Positions 57,801 to 64,000 of a stretch of 64,000 nucleotides of DNA are shown piece after piece (position 1 is the stretch's first letter; every line of letters begins with the position of its first letter). The position numbers and the translations under genes were made by a program. The DNA is taken from positions 66,781,823-66,845,822 of the forward strand of contig CM058239.1 of assembly GCA_030180135.1 (NCBI GenBank), written 5' to 3'. The notes under the pieces are model-generated. The model had not been told where the DNA came from. It made no database searches and was given only the letters and a program-made list of their open reading frames with translations. The DNA comes from Orychophragmus violaceus (Eukaryota > Streptophyta > Magnoliopsida > Brassicales > Brassicaceae).

Positions 57801-58805
57801 AAAATTGCGTTTCTTGTACTGTATGTCGATGACATACTCCTCCTCGGTAATGACGTTCCGTTGCTTCAGTCTGTCAAGACTTGGCTCGGAAGTTGTTTTT
57901 CCATGAAAGACATGGGAGAAGCCGCATACATCCTTGGAATCAGAATCTATAGAGATAGAGTGAACAGGCTGATTGGATTGTGCCAGGACACTTATATTGA
58001 TAAGGTGTTGCACAGATTCAAGATGCAAGATTCTAAGAAGGGCTTCATACCGATGTCTCATGGCATGAGTCTCAGCAAGAAGCAGTGTCCAACGACACAT
58101 GCTGAGCGAGAGCGCATGAATAGGATTCCTTATGCTTCTGCAATAGGTTCTATTATGTATGCCATGCTCTGCACTCTTCCAGATGTAGCTTACGCGTTAA
58201 GCATGACGAGTAGATACCAATCTGATCCAGGTGAAGTTCACTGGACAGCTGTCAAGAATATTCTCAAGTATTTGAGACATACTAAGGATAAATTCCTTGT
58301 GTATGGAGGAAGTGAAGAACTTGTGGTGAATGGATTCACCGATGCGAGTTTTCAGACAGACAGAGACGATTTCCGATCACAATCTGGATATGTCTTCTGT
58401 CAAAATGGCGGTGCAGTGAGCTGGAAGAGCTCTAAGCAGAATACAATAGCTGATTCCACAACGGAAGCTGAATATGTTGCTGCTTCAGAAGCGGCAAAGG
58501 AAGCTGTTTGGATCAAGAAGTTCATGACTGAACTTGGTGTGGTTCCTAGTATCTTGGAGCCAGTGGCTTTGTTTTGTGATAACAACGGAGCCATTGCTCA
58601 GGCGAAAGAACCAAGGTCACACCAGAAGTCCAAACACGTGGAGAGGAAATATCACCTGATTCGTGATATCGTCAATAGAGGTGATGTGAAGATCAGCCGA
58701 GTTCCAACAGACGAGAATGTCGCTGATCCTCTGACCAAGTCACTCCCAAGGCCTAAGCATGAGAGTCATACGACTGCTGTAGGCATTATGGATCTTAAGA
58801 TGTAA
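54841..58805 (+). pseudogene. Copia 2 gag-pol polyprotein (one stop, one frameshift)
   Basis: From the ATG at 54841: UBN2-type gag (LEKDKLNGSNFLEWYRNLRI), a CCHC knuckle CNYCKQLGHWKRDC (about 55600-55641) and protease WVLDTGCGTHIC (55747-55782, catalytic Asp kept). Next come the integrase zinc-binding WHCRLGH...CEKCESCLVGK and core with TDVCGPMS and TDDFSRYGYVYLMRHKSE. A TGA at 56527-56529 replaces an Arg (CGA) codon. The frame continues with DRGGEYLSQEF and GVSERRNRTLLDM. A frameshift lies near 56980-57000. From 57093 the RT is open: FKARLVAKGFKQ-type segment, WQMDVKTAFLNG, LYVDDILLLGND, then RNase H (DASFQTDRDDFRSQSGY and DSTTEAEYVAASEA) to the stop at 58803. This supplies every activity missing from Copia 1. 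Confidence 0.95.
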
Positions 58806-59625
58806 TCTAGATTCTAGTGGGAGTTTTGGTTTTGTTTAAGTTATAATAAGATGCTCATGTAAACATTCTTTTGGAAGTGTTTTAATGAAATTTGATTTCA
58901 GCATTATTTATTGTGATCTAAATAATGGTCCCAAATAAGTTTATGACATATTATAGGTCATCAAGTTGAGGACTTGATCATGAAACCCTATAAGTTAATA
59001 AATTATTTTGTCCCTAGTCGAGGTTGTAGAATTGGGACACTGACAACCGTTAGAGACTAGATTGTGAGGTGACTGTTGGCTAAGTTTCATGGAGCCAATG
59101 ATATGATTATCGCAGTCAGTCACATAGATATATGTTAGTGAACATATGATCGGACATGACCCGCTAATGAGAAGTCTACAAGATAGTTATATCTGTGTCA
59201 TAAGAGGTTCTCATTACGACTATAGAGTATAGTCCTTAGACCTGAGTTCATCATGCTTTCTTGCATATGAATTGGTGCATTTTGACTTTGTCAAACGTCG
59301 ACCCGTAACTGGCGACTATAACGGCACTGTTCAAGTATATCATGAAATGTGCGTTGAAACAGGGATGGAACAAGATGGAATTTGTCCCTCCTGAATAACG
59401 GGAGATAAATATCTCAGGGCCTATCGAAGATTTAATACTGAGAAAATGTGTGGCCGCACTCAAACGAACTGTAGTTCAGTTGTTTGTAATGTTCAGTATG
59501 AGATCAGGAGTTCGATAAACACGATGTTGGCTTAATAAGGATGACACCAATCTTGCCTTATGCCAAATCGAGATATAGAGACAAAAGGATTATTGGAATT
59601 GATGATTCCAGTACAAGTGGGAGAT
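58806..59625 (+). promoter_or_regulatory. Copia 2 3' non-coding region and polypurine tract
   Basis: The 820 bp between the pol stop and the 3' LTR are non-coding but share multiple blocks with 40861-41717 of Copia 1, in the same order. They end in GTACAAGTGGGAGAT (59611-59625), the polypurine tract. A conserved RNA-level role is plausible but unproven. Confidence 0.8.
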
Positions 59626-60335
59626 TGTTGGGATAGTGTCCTGAAATCACACTTGTACTCACTCCTGATGATAGTTGTGTGTCGAGATCAGACATTCGTA
59701 TAATACTGGGTGGTTGCAATGTTTTGCTAGAAGCCTCTTGCAGTCTGTAAGTTGTAAACTTACTGCCAGTATTATATGATCCTATAGGGTCACACACCTA
59801 AGCAAACTGGAAGCATGAAAGTGGAAATGATCATTATGGTAATGATCATACTTATGTGTATTGGATACACATTTACATAGAGTTTTACAATGTGTGTGTC
59901 GATCGATGCATGAGTGCGTCGATCGATGCAGGCTTTTCGTGGAGGTGTGTCGATCGACACAGTAAGTGTATCGATCGTTGCACATCGGGTTCCGGAACTG
60001 ATGTTTCGGATTAATGACGTAACCGAGCCGGGATTGTCCGACGGTTTGGTGATGTCATTTCCAGGTCGATATATAAGGTCTTATATGGTCGACCTGAACC
60101 CTAGCCGTCTCCCTTTTCCTCTGACAGAAAAGCAGAAACTCAAAACTCTGAGATCCCACACAATTCGGTACTAGCATCCCGTTGTTCCAGCTTGTGTGCG
60201 TGTGTATCTGGTAGAGGCAAGGCGATTGCGTTGCTCCACTGATCTCGTTCACCATCTCAATTCCGCTGCCCTAAAGGTAAGAACGAGGTTGGTTTTATTC
60301 AATATATCAAACCCTAGATCCTAGGAGATCCAACA
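59626..60335 (+). repeat. Copia 2 3' LTR
   Basis: 710 bp, preceded by GTACAAGTGGGAGAT and followed by target duplication GACAT. Differences from the 5' LTR include two near the start (CTGAAATCAC against CTAAAATAAC) and two near the end (GCCCTAAAGG against GCCAGAAAGG). Confidence 0.95.
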
Positions 60336-60340
60336 GACAT

Positions 60341-61512
60341 GACCCCGTATTCTCCGGACGACACACCTACTAGCGTCACTCAGTAGGTTAACACCATAAC
60401 CAGATTCACCACGTGAACTGGTCAGGCAACTACCCGAGGATCCAATCGGGTCGGAAGTACCGGAACACTATCAATCGACTTGCGGGATCTAACGCACCCT
60501 AGAGTCCTAGTACAGAAAGTAAACACACAGACTCACTGGGACTCTACACATCAAGCAAGACCGACAAGGTCGAAAGATAAAACACCACCCGATCTATCCC
60601 ACAAGTCCTAATCCACCACCAATACCAACCTTATCTGGTTCTATACTGAATTAGGTAACTAACAAACTTACCCGGCCCCGTGACCGAGGTAAGTATCACA
60701 CAACAATGTCTATCCGGCCCAACACCGGAATAGACCTAACAAGCAAGCCTGCATAAAACACCAAATCAATCCAATACACAACAATGATTAACAAACAAGC
60801 CTTAAATTCATTTTCATCTTTCCATTCTTAGTCCGCTACTTTGGGATTAACGGATTTCTAACCCCGTAGACGGCTCATAATTTAACCTTTTAATTTATCT
60901 TTCCTAAATATCTTTTAATAAACTCTTCGATCTGTCGGTTTATAATTAGTAAACTTACTAATCCCTCGACATCTCATTGTTATTAACTTTAATTCATTTA
61001 ACCCATTAACCGGTCTAACATTACTAACCCACCCCGTTATTATACCCTATGTGTGTTAGGTATTTTAAATCTGTATTTTAAATATGTCTTAATTCGCGTA
61101 TATAGATTCATTTAATATTGTTCTTACTAGAGTATATATGCATATACGTCCTAAACATGCCAGTCTATATGAATACAATAATCAATGATCAATCAGCGGA
61201 TTAACAAGTTTTAACGACTAAATACCTAACATGCAATTAGAATCCTAATCAATTCATTTACTAAACCGACCTCAATCAATTAATATCCAATTACGGGCAT
61301 GCAATCTAAGACTACGGTTTAAGGGTTTCCCAGTCTACAAGACTTAAGTATAAATGCAATAACCGACTCACAGTGTTAATGCGACAGATAACGGATGTGA
61401 CGGATGTGAACTCCCGAGACCGAGCAGCTGCAAACCCGAACCTTTCCTGAACCCACGAACTAAACCGATGCATACCCGAACAAGAACCGAGTTAAACCGA
61501 TCAAGAAACGAC
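60341..61512. other. continuation of the long minus-strand LTR
   Basis: No gene. The sequence is rich in ACC and CCGG words at first (60341-60780), then AT-rich with many TTAACC/TTAAC words. It continues the LTR interrupted at 53012. Confidence 0.6.
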
Positions 61513-61757
61513 CATTGACCATGTGCTGACAAGCTTTGACCAAGGGTTGACCGGCATTGACTGGCCGTTGACCAGCGTTGACCGAGCGTTGACTTCCCTA
61601 AACCGGTATTGACCGAGTTGACCGAGCCTTGACCACTACTGAACCGAGTTGACCAGACTTAAACAAGGTTGAACCGGTCGTTGACCAGCCTTAGATTGAC
61701 TGGCGAGAGACAACCGTGTTGACCGACGGCTGAGATGGCTCCTCCGGTGTTGACCGC
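61513..61757. promoter_or_regulatory. TTGAC (W-box core) array
   Basis: Fifteen TTGAC words, most of them TTGACC, lie on the plus strand within about 245 bp. GTTGACCGAG-like units recur irregularly. TTGAC(C/T) is the core recognised by WRKY factors. It lies about 1.2 kb inside the start of the long minus-strand LTR, in the likely U3 promoter region. It may also be a simple degenerate tandem repeat. Confidence 0.6.
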
Positions 61758-62948
61758 GGCGGAGAAGGGCTGATCGGCAATGAGGGAAGCTTCTCTGGTG
61801 ACCTGACTTGTCAGAGATTGATCACCGGTGATGATTCTGGCAAGAGAGATGGATGAAGTGAGAAAGAGAGCTCACGGCGACGGAGAACTTCCGGAGTTAC
61901 CTCTAGTTGCTGAACTTGATCTCCGGCGAGGTCTCCGGTGAGAGAGGAGCCCCAGAGAGTAGAAGAGTGACCGGTTGAGAAGTAGAACCGGATGAATAGA
62001 GGAGAAGAAGCAGCGGAGCTTCACCGGCGGCGACCTTCTGCGGCGGATCCGGCGACTCTCCGACGACGACGAGGCGACTGACCGGCAGCGAATAACAAGG
62101 AGGAGCTGAGGATTCTGATTATATGATCAGTTTAGGGAGATTAGGCTTGGTTTAAATTTATGGTGGTTACTTGGTGCTCAAGCCATGAAGACCATTCAAG
62201 TGTTCTTGGTAATATTCAAACAAGAACTTGAAGATGCATAAGTTTCTTAATGAATAAAGGGAGAGAGAGAAGAGGGAGATCGAGAGAATGAGTGAGGAGA
62301 GAGATCAGAGGGATTTTTGGGATAATTTTTTTGTGTCAAAGAGAATGAATGAGAGTGACAAGAAGTGAGTGAAGTGATTGCATGCAAACCATGCTTTGAA
62401 TCCAATTAGATTCTTTGCACCTACAAATGAACAGGTGGCGCCAGGAGGAGAAACAGGTGACAAGTGTCACTCCAGGATCACTTCTGGTCCCCATTCATTG
62501 GATCCAACAAGCTTCAATAGATCTAAAACTTCGTTCATTCCCGTTCAGTCCGAATAGCTTATTCCGCGTTTAATTCATAAAAACCCTGTATCTTCTGCAA
62601 TAAATCCTCTAAGCCTCTTTTTATAATTCTATATTATTTTAGAAGAATTTACAACTTGTTTCACCTTAATCGGACACCGTAGCCCCCATAAAGGATTTTA
62701 CAAGTATTTGTCGGTTTCATCGATTTCCATCCCGATTAACCTTAACGGCCGTTTAAAACTCGTTATCTCCATTTCTTGTCTTCTAAATGTTTTCTTTACT
62801 TAAAAAGAGAAATATTTGGCTCGTCTTGGCTTCCGGCTAGCATTTTAGTAAATTTCCAAAATGCCCCTCATCTTCAGAAAATTATAAAACTGCCCCGATT
62901 GACTTTTATTCTGCCCGTTGACCCAATTTTGTGAAACAGTGTATTACA

Positions 62949-64000
62949 AGCTCTTTTTCTTTTGACACGTTGATGATGATAAGGTACAATTCACCATGTG
63001 CCATTTTATAAACACCATGTGATGAATAATTATTTATAACATTCCCTCTTGATAACTCATTAGTCTTGTAATATTATCTATTGTCTCATTAAAAACCTTA
63101 TCATGGAAAATCCACCATGACAAGGGAAAAATGGTACAGTGATATAAAACCCCCTCAAAGATGGATATGATATTTTCTTCAAAATTTTCTCAAATAGCGC
63201 ATTCATATACTATGAAGATGTTTTTAATGTTGTAGTGAGAAACGCCTTTGTGAATATATCTACGGATTTTCACCTGAGTGGATATATTCGATGTCGACTT
63301 CTTGATTTTTCACAAGCTATTGAGTATATATTTTATTTGGTGGAATGTTTCATCTATTTACTCTTTATTAACCTTCCTTCAGGTCCACATGATTGAAGAA
63401 GTAGAAATTAAAGTCTGATTTTGCGAACGTCACGAGATCGAAGTTCCACCAATTTATGATAATTTTTCCACTTTGAGATCGTGTTTTATGTGGATATGAT
63501 AAATATCTTGTATATGCAAAACCAACTTAAACAACCTAGAGGTTTTTGTAGTAAAATAATATATCAATCATATTTGTAAGTTATCTCTTGCAAGATACAT
63601 AAGCTTAGTCTTTCGTAAATGCTTTAAATACAAAATCCTTCAATGATCCTTTGAAAATAATCTCTCTTACATCAAATGTCATATTTTGGGATAGTGTTGG
63701 TACTGGATTTCTCTCTAGAAAATCCGGCCCATTAACAGACAAAACAAAGGCCCGTAATGACGAGCCCATTCCGGAATCAAAGACAGACAGGAGAGCCGAC
63801 TCTCTTGATGGGCCCAAGCGAAGCAAACGCCTTGGAAAGGCCCAGACGATGCCGAAGCCGGAGACAATCGAGCTCGAGCTCGGCAGAGGATGACGTGGAG
63901 ATAGAGCAACTCGGTCTTCGCCAGTTCAACTGATCCGCAAAAATCTCGGAGATCGTTACAACGACGAGGCCGAAAGATCGGGACGAGGAGATCAGAATCG
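62949..64000. other. right edge: unresolved LTR-type sequence
   Basis: Around 63045-63135 the words CCTCTTGATAACTCATTAG, TGTCTCATTAAAAACCTT and AAGGGAAAAATGG resemble Copia-type leader or LTR text. From about 63690 a GC-richer stretch (GGCCCATTAACAGAC, GATGGGCCCAAGCG) opens an 80-codon frame with no recognised domain. It may be the start of another LTR element (TGTTGGTACTGG at about 63695) cut by the window edge. No host gene is identified. Confidence 0.3.

Larger units (their letters stand above)
53013..60335 (+). mobile_element. Copia element 2 (nearly intact)
   Basis: LTRs of 710 bp at 53013-53722 and 59626-60335 begin TGTTGGGATAGTGTCCT and end GGAGATCCAACA. They differ at about eight positions by eye (about 1.1%). 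GACAT flanks both sides (53008-53012 and 60336-60340). Primer site, gag-protease-integrase-RT-RNase H in Copia order and a polypurine tract are all present. One nonsense codon and one frameshift are the only coding defects seen. Confidence 0.95.
52080..62948 (-). repeat. very long LTR (about 3.5 kb) split by Copia 2
   Basis: In minus sense the LTR would begin TGTAATACACTGTTTCAC at 62948 and end GTGCGTTGCA at 52080, next to the primer site. Removing Copia 2 and its duplication (53013-60340) leaves about 3.54 kb. Contents include a TTGAC-rich block (61513-61757), GA-rich runs (62262-62300) and ACCGAG/CCGGCCC words, but no coding sequence. The matching second LTR is not in the window. The ends are inferred from TG...CA and the primer site, so the length is provisional. 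Confidence 0.55.

Noticed and set aside
1..64000. tRNA or rRNA genes
   Set aside because: No tRNA cloverleaf with A and B boxes or rRNA sequence was recognised; initiator-tRNA matches are only retroelement primer sites.

Overview
This is nuclear plant DNA from a repeat-rich, gene-poor region, very probably pericentromeric heterochromatin of a Brassicaceae species. Evidence for that: AT-rich sequence with GT-AG introns; retroelements with initiator-Met-tRNA primer sites; CACTA, Helitron and Stowaway elements; and captured gene fragments that read closely like known Arabidopsis proteins (APH1, SEC23, QUA2, ribokinase, SUVR). I see no intact host gene. Almost everything is a mobile element, a captured gene fragment or a decayed paralogue. 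Protein identifications come from recognised family motifs; no database search was run.

Layout. 1-1970: ~100-bp tandem repeats and a long perfect-style hairpin. 1972-10060 (minus): a decayed RPA1-like gene (OB-fold ssDNA-binding protein) split by a 5.7-kb CACTA element (3232-8953, TSD CCT) that is itself two related halves carrying fragments of APH1, SEC23 and QUA2. 10780-12335 (minus): a second RPA1-like pseudogene. 12360-13288: a solo LTR. 13305-21511: a second CACTA (TSD CAA) with a broken TNPA-type transposase gene, a third RPA1-like gene, two F-box-like genes and a Stowaway MITE.

22683-44214 is a four-element nest. An L1-type LINE holds a Ty3/Gypsy chromovirus (25844-43653). The chromovirus carries a gag-only LTR element in its 5' LTR (25945-31177, TSD GGTTT) and a Copia element in its integrase (34979-42357, TSD GCTCG). 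The Copia LTRs look identical although its pol is wrecked.

44339-45155 is a short Helitron. 45207-48290 (minus) is a decayed Gypsy with one LTR. 49162 to about 50640 (minus) is a Helitron 3' end with ribokinase and SUVR-type SET gene fragments. 52080-62948 (minus) is one very long (~3.5 kb) LTR split by a nearly intact Copia element (53013-60335, TSD GACAT). The right edge holds unresolved LTR-type sequence.

The elements interact as hosts and cargo. Nesting order, target-site duplications and shared motifs allow a relative history. The best leads are repeated capture of host exons by both CACTA elements and a Helitron, a gag reading frame that runs through the polypurine tract into the 3' LTR, and a recently moved Copia that cannot encode its own pol.
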